A stretch of 39,253 nt of DNA from Natrinema pallidum DSM 3751 (GCF_000337615.1 NZ_AOII01000020.1:75847-115099), one strand, 5' to 3'; positions 24,797-33,760 are shown, numbered from the stretch's first letter. Numbers and translations are program-made. Notes: generated by a model not told the origin, from the letters alone.

Positions 24797-25653
24797 TGGC
24801 ACGCACACAGCGGAATACGGACCGGGAACGAACGCAAATCACCGACGACAACGGCATCGCAATCGAGAGCGCCCTGGTCGGCGACGGACTGGAACTCAGC
24901 TATCCGTCGAGCGACGGAACCGTCGTGGAATGCACTCGTCTCGACATCCCCGAGGAAGCGGTCACTGCACTCGTCGGACCGAACGGCAGCGGAAAGAGTA
25001 CGCTCCTCAAGGCGCTCTCGAACCACCTCAAGCCGGACACCGGAACGGTACGGATACACGGCGAGGACCTCGACTCGTTCAGTCAGAAGGAGTTGGCCCG
25101 CGAACTGGGGGTCCTCTCGCAGGAAAACGATTCGCTGGGTTCGATCTCCGTCGAAGACCTCGTCTATCACGGTCGCTACCCGCACCGGGGGTTCTTCGAC
25201 GGAGCCGATGAGGCGGATCATCGGGCCGTCGAACGAGCGATCGAGCTAGCCGGAATCGACGAGATCCGCGACACCGAACTCGGCCAGTTGAGTGGCGGGC
25301 AGAAACAGTTGGCCTGGATCGCGATGGTTCTGGCACAGGACACCGACGTCCTCCTGCTCGACGAACCGACGACGTTTCTCGATGTCCACCACCAGTTCCG
25401 CGTCCTCGAGACGATCCGCCAGTTGAACGAGGAGAAGGGCGTCACCGTCGCAGTCATCCTCCACGACATCGCACAGGCGGCCCGCTTCGCGGACTACCTG
25501 GTCGCCATGCACGACGGAAAATTGTACGACTGGGGACCGCCGGAGGAGGTGGTCACCGAACAGTTGCTCGCCGACGTATTCGCCATCGAAGCCACGGTCG
25601 AATACGAACCGGAACTGCAGGTCCTCCCCAAGCGAGCGCTCCCCGATCGGTGA
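24796..25653 (+). CDS. FecE-type iron/siderophore ABC ATPase
   Basis: This 285-aa protein has Walker A GPNGSGKST (61-69), signature LSGGQKQ (165-171), Walker B LLLLDEP and switch H in ILHDIAQA. It powers the FecCD permease encoded just upstream, which it overlaps by one base. The N-terminal 25 residues are charged and poorly conserved, a common feature of haloarchaeal copies. The start at 24796 is set by that overlap and by good codon use. Confidence 0.93.
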   Translation: MARTQRNTDRERTQITDDNGIAIESALVGDGLELSYPSSDGTVVECTRLDIPEEAVTALVGPNGSGKSTLLKALSNHLKPDTGTVRIHGEDLDSFSQKELARELGVLSQENDSLGSISVEDLVYHGRYPHRGFFDGADEADHRAVERAIELAGIDEIRDTELGQLSGGQKQLAWIAMVLAQDTDVLLLDEPTTFLDVHHQFRVLETIRQLNEEKGVTVAVILHDIAQAARFADYLVAMHDGKLYDWGPPEEVVTEQLLADVFAIEATVEYEPELQVLPKRALPDR

Positions 25654-25686
25654 CCGGGCCGTCGGCAGTCGGAACAGTTTTGTATT

Positions 25687-25702
25687 TTTAGGCTAGCCTA
25701 AA
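25687..25702. promoter_or_regulatory. 16-bp palindrome, DtxR/IdeR-like iron box, for the binding-protein gene
   Basis: TTTAGGCTAGCCTAAA is a perfect palindrome that ends 5 nt before the ATG at 25708, the same spacing as at the permease gene. The half-site TTTAGG is identical in the two boxes; only the central four bases differ. The overlapping TATA-like TGTATTTTTA (25681-25690) is partly covered by the box. Confidence 0.8.
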
Positions 25703-25707
25703 CAACA

Positions 25708-26817
25708 ATGAGTGACGAACGCAGCGTAACGAGGCGTCACGTGCTTCGGACGGGAGGAGCGATCGCCGGTGTCGGCACGATGGCCGGCTGTCTCGATTCC
25801 CTCGGATCGTCCGGTGACGAGATCGAATACACGGTATCGATGCCGCCGGTCGGCGAAGTCGGGTTCCCGGAGGTCCCGGAAACGTGGGTCGCCAACAACG
25901 GGAGTTGGGCCGACATGGGGATCGCACTGGGACAGGATCCGCCCGAAGGTGTCTGGCTGCCGTCCCGATACCACACGCAGTATTACGACGAGATTCCCGA
26001 CGTCAGCGTCGATAAAGAAGGGATGACGCGGATCTCCGACGACGGCGTCGATCCGGAGACGTTCTACGAAATGGACGGAGACGTCCACGTCATCGATCCC
26101 AACTTCCTGACGAACCGGTTCGGCGACGACGTCAGCGAAAGCGACGTCGAAGACATCGAAAACGATATCGGGCCGTTCTTCGGGAACAGCATCTTCTCGA
26201 CCGGCTACCCGTGGCACGACGAGTATCGCTACCTGTCGCTGTACGATGCGTTCGGGAAACTCGCCGAGGTGTTCCAGGAAACCGAACGCTACGAGGCGTT
26301 CGTCGAGGTCTACGACGGGTTCCAGTCGAACGTCGAGGAGATCGTCCCGTCCGAGGGCGACCGACCGGAGGTCGCGATCATGTGGGCCGGCGAGAACGAG
26401 ATGGAATCGTTTTCCCCATACCTGATCGGTGACGGGACGAGCTTCAAGCAGTGGCGTGACCTCCAGGTCAAGGACGCGTTCGCCAACACGGACGTGCGCG
26501 ATTTCCACAGCACGCGCGGGAAGGTCGACTACGAAACGCTCCTCGAGATCGATCCCGAAATCATCCTGTTCCGCGGACAGGAGGACAAGACCGCCACGGA
26601 GTTCCAGGAGGCGGTCGTCTCACGGATGGAAAACGACGACACCGCACGCGAGTTGACGGCCGTCCAGAACGGTGATGTCTACCGTGGTGGCCCCCTCTAT
26701 CAGGGCCCGATTACGACCCTCGTCGTCACGGAACGAGCGGCCAAACAGGTCTACGGCGTCGAGAACGAACTGTTCGACCGGCAGCGGGTCGGCGACATCG
26801 TCAACGGCGACTTCTGA
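25708..26817 (+). CDS. Tat-exported iron/siderophore ABC substrate-binding lipoprotein
   Basis: This 369-aa protein has a Tat signal (TRRHVLRTGG, residues 8-17) and the lipobox MAGC (C28), so it should be anchored outside the membrane. The mature part has the periplasmic-binding-protein (TroA/FecB-like) layout: YLSLYDAFGKLAEVF and DPEIILFRGQED are typical. Its own iron box suggests expression separate from, but co-regulated with, the permease and ATPase genes, which end 54 bp upstream. Confidence 0.92.
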   Translation: MSDERSVTRRHVLRTGGAIAGVGTMAGCLDSLGSSGDEIEYTVSMPPVGEVGFPEVPETWVANNGSWADMGIALGQDPPEGVWLPSRYHTQYYDEIPDVSVDKEGMTRISDDGVDPETFYEMDGDVHVIDPNFLTNRFGDDVSESDVEDIENDIGPFFGNSIFSTGYPWHDEYRYLSLYDAFGKLAEVFQETERYEAFVEVYDGFQSNVEEIVPSEGDRPEVAIMWAGENEMESFSPYLIGDGTSFKQWRDLQVKDAFANTDVRDFHSTRGKVDYETLLEIDPEIILFRGQEDKTATEFQEAVVSRMENDDTARELTAVQNGDVYRGGPLYQGPITTLVVTERAAKQVYGVENELFDRQRVGDIVNGDF

Positions 26818-26832
26818 CCGACCGCTGGCTAT

Positions 26833-29169
26833 CTACTGCGGTTCCGGCCGGTCGCCCGCTCGCCCCTCCGACGACTCTGCCGTGCTGTCGACCGCACCCG
26901 AATCGACCGCGTACTCGTCGTCCACAGGTGACTCGCGCTCGGTTTCCCCCGCGTCGGTCGGCTCGGTGGTGACCTCGAACGCCGACAGCGCGTCGGACAG
27001 TTCTCGTGCCCGATCGGACAGCGACGTGGCGGTGTGAGAGACCGCGACGAGCGAGGAGGTCTGTTCCTCCGCGGCCGCCGCGACCGTCTCCGCCTCCGCG
27101 CTGGTCTCCTCGCTGATCGCCGTCACGTCGTCGGTCATCGAGACGAGTTCCTGTGTCGCGCCGGCCTGTTGCTGGGTCGCCGCCGAAATCTCCTGAACGC
27201 CGTCGTTCGTCTCCTCGGCATACGCCGAAATCTCCTCGAGCGCCCCGACCGATGACGCGACCGCCGCCCGATGATCGGCGATCCGCTCGTTCGTCTCGCG
27301 GACCACGGTCGCCACCTGCGCTGTCTGATCGCTGACCCGCTCGAGGCGCTGCTCGATGTCTTCGGCCGCCGTCTGGGTGTCCGCTGCGAGGGACTTGACC
27401 TGATCGGCGACCGCGGTGAACTCCGCGTCCGTCGAACGCGAGCGTGCGGCCTCGATGCTCGCGTTGAGCGCGAGCATGTTCGTCTCGTTGGTGACGTCGC
27501 CGATGAACTCGAGCAGGTCGTCGATCGCTTCGATCTCCGCCTCGAGCTGGGTGACTTCCGCGACCGCGTCGTCGGCCTCCCGTTCGATGGCGTTCATCCC
27601 CTCGATCGCACGCCGGGCGGACTCGCGGGCGTCCGCGCTCGCGGTTGCGGTCTGCTCCGCAAGGGTCGCGACCTGCGACGAGGTCGCGGCGATCTCCGAC
27701 GTTGTCATCGAGAGGTCGTCGATCTCGTCGCTGATCGCGGCGAGTTGGTCGCTCTGTTGCTCGGCCCCGTCGGCGATCTGTTGAACGGATGCCGTCACCT
27801 GCTCGGATGCGGATCGGACTTCCACGACGCCGTCCGCCGTCGATTCGGCCGCGTCGTCGACCGCATCGGCGAACGACCGCGTCGCGGCCACCGTCTCCTC
27901 GATGTCGTCCACCATCGCGTTGAACGCCGCCGCGACCGTTTGCATGGCCTCGCTGTCGGTGTCCGCCTCGAGTCGCCGAGTCAGGTCGCCGTCCGCGCAG
28001 GCCCGCATCGTCTCGCCGTACTCGTCGGCCGTCCGCTCGAGTTGCCGCGAGAATCGCTCGGACTCGGCGCGAGCCTGCTCGGCCTCGGCGCGTGCGGTTT
28101 CGGCCTCCTCGAGACGCTGGCGCAGGGAGCGCCGCATCCGGTCGATCGACCGGTGGAGATCGCCGAGTTCGTCGTGCCGGCTCGACTCGACCGGCTCGTC
28201 GAGTTCGCCGTCCTCGATCGCCGCCGCGCGGTCGGACAGGGCCCGCAACTCCCCGGCGGTGTTCCGGCCGACGGTCAGGCCGAGGACGACCATCCCCCCG
28301 AAAGTGACGGCGAGCATCGCGAGAATCCAGTTCGAGATCGTCGACTGGAGGGAGTACGCCTGTGATGCGGGGACCCGGGTCGTCAGCGTCCAGCCCTTGT
28401 CCCCGACCGCCGCGTAGCCGACGACGGTCTCGTCGCCTCCCTCCTCGGGCGATATCGTCCCCGTTTCGTTCCCGACGACCGCCGACTCCATCACATCGTC
28501 CTCGAGGAGCAGCGACCGATCCTCGGCGAGGACGACCGTTCCGTTCCCGTCAGCGACGATCACCTCGTCGGTTTCGTCGGCGCCGATCATGTACCGGGAC
28601 AGCGACTCGAGGTCGACAACCCCGACGACGCGAGCCGACTCGCCGGGGACCCGGCTGACGGCGAGCATCGCTGGGCGGCCGTCGGCGGTTTCGAACGCCT
28701 CCGAAAAGACGACCTGTGACCCGTCCTCGCTCGCGGTCGAGAGTCGGTCGGCGACCGCGTCGCTCAGCCGGCCGTCATCGGTCAGGACCGTGTTCGTGCC
28801 GGCGTTAGCCTGCACCTCGCCCGTCTCGGTATCGACGTAATACGCGCCGTCGAACGCGGAGCGATCGGTCATTCGGTGTAACGCGTCCGTAATCGCGACC
28901 CGATCGTCGTTGCGAAAGGCGACCGAACGGGGCAGCGATCCGAGATACCGTTCGGTCGACCGAAACCAGATCTCGAGGCGGTCGGCGTCCCGTTGTGCGT
29001 CGGTGACGAGTTGCGATTCGACATCCGACTGAAGTTCCGCGCCGGTCCGTGCGTAGATACTCCCGCCGAACAGCCCCACGATGAGGACGATGACGACGAG
29101 CGCGGCGAGAAATCGCAACGCGTAGCTGCGACGAACGACCGGAATACCCTCCCATGGATTCGGATCCAT
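26833..29169 (-). CDS. Methyl-accepting chemotaxis-type transducer
   Basis: The protein is 778 aa from the ATG at 29169 (MDPNPWEGIPVVRRS); a GTG at 29181 could add four residues. It has one membrane segment near residues 18-38, an extracellular dCache-like sensor (about 45-275; VTDAQRDADRLEIWF, VAVSRVPGESARVVGVVDL-type strands), a second segment near 283-303, HAMP (305-360) and a long cytoplasmic coiled-coil signalling domain. The tip EFTAVADQVKSLA binds CheA/CheW. The acidic Ala/Thr/Glu-rich arms carry methylation sites. The ligand is unknown. Confidence 0.93.
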   Translation of the reverse strand: MDPNPWEGIPVVRRSYALRFLAALVVIVLIVGLFGGSIYARTGAELQSDVESQLVTDAQRDADRLEIWFRSTERYLGSLPRSVAFRNDDRVAITDALHRMTDRSAFDGAYYVDTETGEVQANAGTNTVLTDDGRLSDAVADRLSTASEDGSQVVFSEAFETADGRPAMLAVSRVPGESARVVGVVDLESLSRYMIGADETDEVIVADGNGTVVLAEDRSLLLEDDVMESAVVGNETGTISPEEGGDETVVGYAAVGDKGWTLTTRVPASQAYSLQSTISNWILAMLAVTFGGMVVLGLTVGRNTAGELRALSDRAAAIEDGELDEPVESSRHDELGDLHRSIDRMRRSLRQRLEEAETARAEAEQARAESERFSRQLERTADEYGETMRACADGDLTRRLEADTDSEAMQTVAAAFNAMVDDIEETVAATRSFADAVDDAAESTADGVVEVRSASEQVTASVQQIADGAEQQSDQLAAISDEIDDLSMTTSEIAATSSQVATLAEQTATASADARESARRAIEGMNAIEREADDAVAEVTQLEAEIEAIDDLLEFIGDVTNETNMLALNASIEAARSRSTDAEFTAVADQVKSLAADTQTAAEDIEQRLERVSDQTAQVATVVRETNERIADHRAAVASSVGALEEISAYAEETNDGVQEISAATQQQAGATQELVSMTDDVTAISEETSAEAETVAAAAEEQTSSLVAVSHTATSLSDRARELSDALSAFEVTTEPTDAGETERESPVDDEYAVDSGAVDSTAESSEGRAGDRPEPQ

Positions 29170-29235
29170 CGAGTGGGACACTCGACGGGACCTGTATGTA
29201 AGTCGCTAAGAGTGTTATATACGCCTATAAATCAC

Positions 29236-31413
29236 ATGGGCTCGACCAGGGGGCGGTCCGCCGCGACCGACGAGACGGCCGCGAGCGGTCGAGACGAATC
29301 GCCCCAGTCCGAACCGCTGAAATACCGCCCCATCATAGAGGTGGTCGTGTCGAAGCAGGTCCAGCAGGTCGAAACGATCTTTTGTCACGAGACGGGCGAC
29401 GACTATCTCGTCGTCGTCGAACGTGACGGCAAACGGCTGTTCCGCGCGAAACTCGGACTTTCGGAGACCTCCGCCGGCCCCCGGCCCGCGAAGTTCCGGC
29501 TCAAGGAGGGCTCGAGCGAAGAGCCCCGCCAACCCGACGAGTTCGTCGAACTCGCCCGCCGAGCCAAGCGGCTGCGCATCTCCGAACAGACCTCCGCCGA
29601 CGGTCGTCGCGACCTCCGAGAGATGTTCGCGGGCTACCAACTCGAGGACAAACTCAAGACCGTCCGGACCTGTCGGTACTGTGCCGGCGCGGGCCGATAC
29701 TCCCCGATCACGACCGATACCGCGGTCAAGGACGACAACGACTGGATCTGCCGGGACTGCGCTCGACAGGAACTCGAGCGCCAGCTCTCCTTTTCGGGCG
29801 GCGGAGCGGTATCGGGCGCCGCCAAGGACCGCTTAGAGGACCTCATGATGGAGGTCCAGGACCTCGAGCGGATCGTCAATCTGCTCAAGGGCCAGCTCGA
29901 TCCGGACCTGACGAAGTTCGATACCATCTCGGCGACGACCGACGAGGTCGATCCCGTTCGGACGGACTCGCTGAACCTCCACCCCGGCCTGCAGGACCTG
30001 CTCGAGGACCGGTTCGATACCCTGCTGCCGGTCCAGAGCCTCTCGGTCGAGCACGGCCTGTTCGACGGCGACGACCAGCTCGTGGTGTCGGCGACGGCGA
30101 CCGGGAAGACGCTCGTCGGCGAACTGGCGGGGATCAACCGCGTGTTGAACGACAAGGGGACGATGCTCTTTCTCGTCCCCCTGGTCGCGCTGGCCAACCA
30201 GAAGTACGAGGACTTTCAGGACGAGTACGGCCACCTCGTCGACGTCTCGATTCGCGTGGGCGCGAGCCGCGTCGCCGACGAGGGCGAACGGTTCGACCCC
30301 AACGCCGATGTCATCGTCGGCACCTACGAAGGGATCGACCACGCCCTGCGGACGGGCAAGAACATGGGCGACATCGGAACCGTCGTCATCGACGAGGTCC
30401 ACACCCTCAAGGAAGAGGATCGGGGCCACCGGCTCGACGGCCTCATCTCCCGGTTGAAGTACACCTGCGAACAGCGCACCAAGCGACGGGACGACTACGG
30501 CGGCGCACAGTGGGTTTACCTCTCGGCAACCGTCGGCAACCCCGAACAGCTCACCGAAGCGCTCGAGGCGACGCTCATCGAGTTCGAAGAACGGCCGGTG
30601 CCGATCGAGCGCCACGTCACCTTCGCCGACGGGCAGGAGAAGGTCCGCGTCGAGAACAAACTCGTCAGACGCGAGTTCGACAGCGAATCCTCCAAGGGGT
30701 ATCGCGGGCAGACGATCGTTTTCACGAACTCCCGCCGGCGCTGTCACGAGATTTCACGGAAACTCGACTACTCGGCCGCGCCGTACCACGCCGGACTCGA
30801 TTACAAACGCCGGAAGGAAGTCGAACGTAAATTCGGCGACCAGGAACTCTCCGCAGTCGTCACGACCGCCGCGCTCGCGGCCGGGGTCGACTTCCCCGCC
30901 TCGCAGGTCATCTTCGACTCGCTGGCCATGGGCATCGAGTGGCTCTCCGTCCAGGAGTTCCACCAGATGCTCGGCCGCGCAGGGCGGCCCGACTACCACG
31001 ACAAGGGCAAAGTGTACGTCCTCGTCGAACCCGAGACGGTCTATCACAACTCGATGGAGATGACCGAGGACGAAGTCGCGTTCAAACTGCTCAAAGGGGA
31101 GATGGAGTCGGTCATGACCCACTACGACGAGGCCGCCGCCGTCGAGGAGACGCTGGCGAACATCACCGTCGGCGGGAAAGCCACAAAGGCGCTCAACGAC
31201 CGCATGCTCGGCGAGATCCCAACCAAACACGCCGTCGGGAAACTCCTCGAGTACGATTTCATCGACGGCTTCGAACCCACACCGCTGGGACGGGTCGTCA
31301 CCGAACACTTCCTGGAGCCCGGTCAGGCGTTCATGCTCATCGACGGCATCCGAAAGGACGCCCATCCTTACGAGCTCGTCGCGGACCTCGAGCTACGCGA
31401 AACCGAACTGTAG
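29236..31413 (+). CDS. SF2 DEAD/DEAH-box helicase with N-terminal zinc finger
   Basis: This 725-aa protein has a domain of about 240 residues before the helicase core. It holds a four-cysteine finger (C146, C149, C172, C175) and a predicted coiled coil (about 200-222). The core has motif I SATATGKT (285-292, with S instead of the usual A/G in Walker position 1), motif II DEVH (386-389), motif III SAT and motif VI QMLGRAGRP (577-585). It is Ski2-like and probably moves along nucleic acid with ATP. The start is uncertain: a TATA word at 29215-29221 is only 18 nt from ATG 29236. A GTG at about 29343 is an alternative. Confidence 0.88.
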   Translation: MGSTRGRSAATDETAASGRDESPQSEPLKYRPIIEVVVSKQVQQVETIFCHETGDDYLVVVERDGKRLFRAKLGLSETSAGPRPAKFRLKEGSSEEPRQPDEFVELARRAKRLRISEQTSADGRRDLREMFAGYQLEDKLKTVRTCRYCAGAGRYSPITTDTAVKDDNDWICRDCARQELERQLSFSGGGAVSGAAKDRLEDLMMEVQDLERIVNLLKGQLDPDLTKFDTISATTDEVDPVRTDSLNLHPGLQDLLEDRFDTLLPVQSLSVEHGLFDGDDQLVVSATATGKTLVGELAGINRVLNDKGTMLFLVPLVALANQKYEDFQDEYGHLVDVSIRVGASRVADEGERFDPNADVIVGTYEGIDHALRTGKNMGDIGTVVIDEVHTLKEEDRGHRLDGLISRLKYTCEQRTKRRDDYGGAQWVYLSATVGNPEQLTEALEATLIEFEERPVPIERHVTFADGQEKVRVENKLVRREFDSESSKGYRGQTIVFTNSRRRCHEISRKLDYSAAPYHAGLDYKRRKEVERKFGDQELSAVVTTAALAAGVDFPASQVIFDSLAMGIEWLSVQEFHQMLGRAGRPDYHDKGKVYVLVEPETVYHNSMEMTEDEVAFKLLKGEMESVMTHYDEAAAVEETLANITVGGKATKALNDRMLGEIPTKHAVGKLLEYDFIDGFEPTPLGRVVTEHFLEPGQAFMLIDGIRKDAHPYELVADLELRETEL

Positions 31414-31781
31414 CGGTCCGGGGTCCGATCCGGATCGGCCGCGATCCGTCGGCCGCAGCCTCCGCTGGTTTCACGGCTCCGCCGCCGGCCGGAACGCTCG
31501 GAACGGACGGCACCGATCGACGGCCGGCGACGGGGAGCCTACACTGTCATCGTGGCGCGAGTACGCCACCCGTGGGCGAAGCGGCGGCGAACGTCCCGCT
31601 CGATCACCCGAAGCGCGAGGAGCCAGACACCCGGACGCGGCGGTCATCACAGTATCCTCGCCGTCGAACCGGCCCGACCGGCGACGATCTGAGTCGGGAC
31701 CGAACCGGAGCGGGGCACCGACGCTACTGATACGGAGATCGTACACACTTCGGACAGCAGTGGCCCAGCCTCGAGCGCCTC
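31414..31781. other. 368-bp intergenic region with no gene
   Basis: The region lies between the stop codon of the helicase and the stop codon of the BofA-like gene. A minus-strand ORF (31471-31785) has no haloarchaeal amino-acid bias or recognisable motif, so it was not called. Nothing else was seen. Confidence 0.55.
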
Positions 31782-32036
31782 TCAAAGCACGAAGGCAACC
31801 TCGAGCAGCGAGCAGCCGATGACGAGTATCGAACCCGGAACACCACCGATCGCGACGATCGCGATGACGACCGGCGTCACTGCGATCGCGAGACCGAAGG
31901 CGGCCTGTGCGACGTACAATACCACGAGTCCAACCACCGCATTGACGATGAACGGACTAACCGCACGGACGAATCGCGCTGCAGCCAGGACGGCGACGAG
32001 CACGAGACTCAAAAGCAGTATCTCGAGGCCGGTCAT
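31782..32036 (-). CDS. BofA-like small membrane protein
   Basis: This 84-aa protein has three hydrophobic stretches and the segments FIVNAVVGLVVLYVAQ and GGVPGSILVIG, which match the pro-sigmaK processing inhibitor BofA family (Pfam). Archaea have no sigmaK pathway, so the name is only a family label. A membrane role, possibly linked to intramembrane proteolysis, is a guess. The start is ATG at 32036. Confidence 0.8.
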   Translation of the reverse strand: MTGLEILLLSLVLVAVLAAARFVRAVSPFIVNAVVGLVVLYVAQAAFGLAIAVTPVVIAIVAIGGVPGSILVIGCSLLEVAFVL

Positions 32037-32162
32037 ACCGGCGCTACCACGGTCGCAGTGAAAACCGTTCGGTCCGTTCCTATCAACTATCAGTCAGCGA
32101 CGGGATTCGACCGATCCCGATGACGACTCCACGGACAGGTACCGTCGCGGGATAACGAAACC

Positions 32163-32170
32163 CTTTATCA
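32163..32170 (+). promoter_or_regulatory. TATA-like box of the tRNA-Pro gene
   Basis: CTTTATCA lies about 28 nt before the 5' end of the mature tRNA at 32195. This fits an archaeal TATA box whose transcript starts at or just before the tRNA. Confidence 0.6.
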
Positions 32171-32194
32171 TGTGCGACCGGTATGGAGTGATAC

Positions 32195-32267
32195 GGGATC
32201 GTGGGTTAGCTTGGTATACTTCGGGCCTTGGGTGCCCGTGACCCCGGTTCAAATCCGGGCGATCCCA
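32195..32267 (+). tRNA. tRNA-Pro (anticodon TGG)
   Basis: The acceptor stem pairs 32195-32201 (GGGATCG) with 32260-32266 (CGATCCC), with discriminator A32267. The anticodon stem pairs CGGGC with GCCCG around the loop CTTGGGT, giving anticodon TGG (32229-32231) with G37 as expected for proline. The T loop is TTCAAAT. CCA is not encoded and there is no intron. The DNA after it is less GC-rich. Confidence 0.96.
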
Positions 32268-32688
32268 TATTTCTGCTGCGAGCAAGTTCGCGAGCAACTG
32301 AAATCCGATAGTGTCCGGACTTGCGGGAGACCGTGGTTCCGTGCACACCGCAGGTTCTCGAGCGGCAGTCAAATCGGGACGACTCGATCATGACCCTGCC
32401 TATTACGAGAGGTTCTCCCTGTCCACGTTCATAACAGATACGTCACATCATCAAAGACATTTGGAGACGTTTCTTCATGGCGGTAAAGAATCCCCAGCGA
32501 CGGCACTGCGGTCCGTCCTACTCCCACTTTCTTTTGGGCCGGTGCCGATGACGAGAGTCGCGGACATAGTGTCCTGACCACCGATCCCCACCGTCTTGCT
32601 ACGCGTCGTGCCGAAAGACGGTCGTTCCCCTGCTATTGGCGGTCGCAATCGGAAAGGTCAAATTGATCGAATATACAATCAGAACCAC
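32268..32688. other. 421-bp intergenic region after tRNA-Pro
   Basis: No gene was recognised. The stretch is less GC-rich than its surroundings, and a 13-nt imperfect direct repeat (32308-32320 and 32566-32578, 12 of 13 equal) is present. No second copy of the tRNA-Pro 3' end was found. A TATA-like GAATATACAATC (32669-32680) lies just before the lipoprotein gene. Confidence 0.5.
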
Positions 32689-33030
32689 ATGAAAGCTAAG
32701 CGACGGACTATTATCAAAAGCATGGGAACACTTCCAATAGCTGCACTTGCCGGGTGTCTCGGTGGCGGACTGGAGGTCGAAAGCGTGACTTCACGGGATA
32801 CCGTGGCTGGAAACGTGATCGTGACCGCCCGGGTGACGAACGACAGTAGTTCCCCGGAATCGGGAACGCTCCTTGCAGAAGTCGATGTCCAGAACGGAGA
32901 AATGTATACCCACCGGAAGGACATTACCGTCGACGGTGATGGGTCGGAGACGTTCGAAATCAAGTTCGATATCCCGATGGGCGACTCCCTGTCGGGCTTT
33001 CAGTACGACTACGATGCGAAAATAGAATAA
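32689..33030 (+). CDS. Small Tat-type lipoprotein with FxLYD-like beta domain
   Basis: The 113-aa protein starts at ATG 32689 (MKAKRRTIIKSMG). It has an RR pair (5-6) and the lipobox LAGC (C23) followed by GGG. The mature domain is an Ig-like beta sandwich (GNVIVTARVTNDSSSPESGTLLAEVDVQNGEMYT, ETFEIKFDIP). Such domains are found on the outside of haloarchaeal cells, but no function is known. Codon use is less GC-rich than in its neighbours, and the gene lies beyond a tRNA, so recent gain is possible. Confidence 0.75.
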   Translation: MKAKRRTIIKSMGTLPIAALAGCLGGGLEVESVTSRDTVAGNVIVTARVTNDSSSPESGTLLAEVDVQNGEMYTHRKDITVDGDGSETFEIKFDIPMGDSLSGFQYDYDAKIE

Positions 33031-33301
33031 CGACCCGAAGCCGGTTCGATCACTCGTCGAACCTGAAGCCGAACTGGCACCCTTTCCCTTCCTTTCTCGA
33101 CCGGAAACCGATGGTCGGCTGTTTCCGGGTCGGGGGCCACTATCATTCCGTCCGTTCCGTGGCTTCGTTCCCGCACAGCGAGCGGGACGAACAGCCAGCG
33201 AGACGTCGGAAGCCCAGCCCTTTATTTCACTCGAGAGACGGTCCCGGCGGTTCCTGGGACCGCCCTCACTACACGACCGGTCAGTGGCCAGCCGCAGCGG
33301 A

Positions 33302-33457
33302 TTACTCGATTCGAGTGAAGGTTCCGTCACCGCAGACGCAGTCTACGCTCGTACCGAGCGGCCGAACGGAGCCGTCCCGTTCGATTTCGGCGACGAGGAT
33401 CGCATCGCAGTTCTCGCATCGGACCGCGGCCCGTGTCCGTTCGGAGTGGGTCGACAT
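33302..33457 (-). CDS. 51-aa zinc-binding microprotein
   Basis: The likely start is ATG 33457 (MSTHSERTRAAVRC); the longer ORF upstream has no coding look. The protein has four cysteines in CxxC (C14, C17) and CxC (C40, C42) arrangement, which may hold one zinc. Such small haloarchaeal zinc proteins occur widely and some affect biofilm or metabolic traits, but this one is not assigned. It is convergent to the preceding lipoprotein gene and about 310 bp before mcm. Confidence 0.6.
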   Translation of the reverse strand: MSTHSERTRAAVRCENCDAILVAEIERDGSVRPLGTSVDCVCGDGTFTRIE

Positions 33458-33723
33458 GGATCTCAATGACGAGTCTACGTGGCTATCACTGTCATTCCAA
33501 AATGTGAATGGCGGTCGGTACGGACTGAGCCGCCGAATCGGTCCGTCCCAGCGCCGTCCCCCCTCATGCAGCGCCGACGCGTCACGGAGGTATTTTGGCC
33601 GATCGAAGCGCTCGGCGTCGCCCACGGTCTCGTCGACGGGCGCAACGGTGAGGGTGAGTCACGGACGCGCCAGCGCAGCCGTCTCGAGTTGCTGTGTGAA
33701 CGGGACACGAGATCAGTTCCGCC

Positions 33724-33747
33724 CCGGTATACGACCATTTATACCGG
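33724..33747. promoter_or_regulatory. 8-bp inverted repeat over the mcm TATA box
   Basis: CCGGTATA (33724-33731) and TATACCGG (33740-33747) are perfect inverted copies with an 8-bp spacer, so their centres are 16 bp apart. The right half overlaps the TATA word (TTTATACC, 33738-33745). The placement is that expected for a dimeric regulator or for strong TBP/TFB contact in both directions. Confidence 0.65.
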
Positions 33748-33760
33748 ATGGCAGCCCTAG

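Noticed and set aside
31471-31785. Minus-strand ORF of 104 aa in the 31.4-31.8 kb gap
   Set aside because: No haloarchaeal acidic bias, Arg/Ser/Pro-rich, no motif, and overlaps the next gene.
32308-32578. Imperfect direct repeat as insertion-sequence ends
   Set aside because: Only 13 nt with one mismatch, no transposase and no inverted ends between them.
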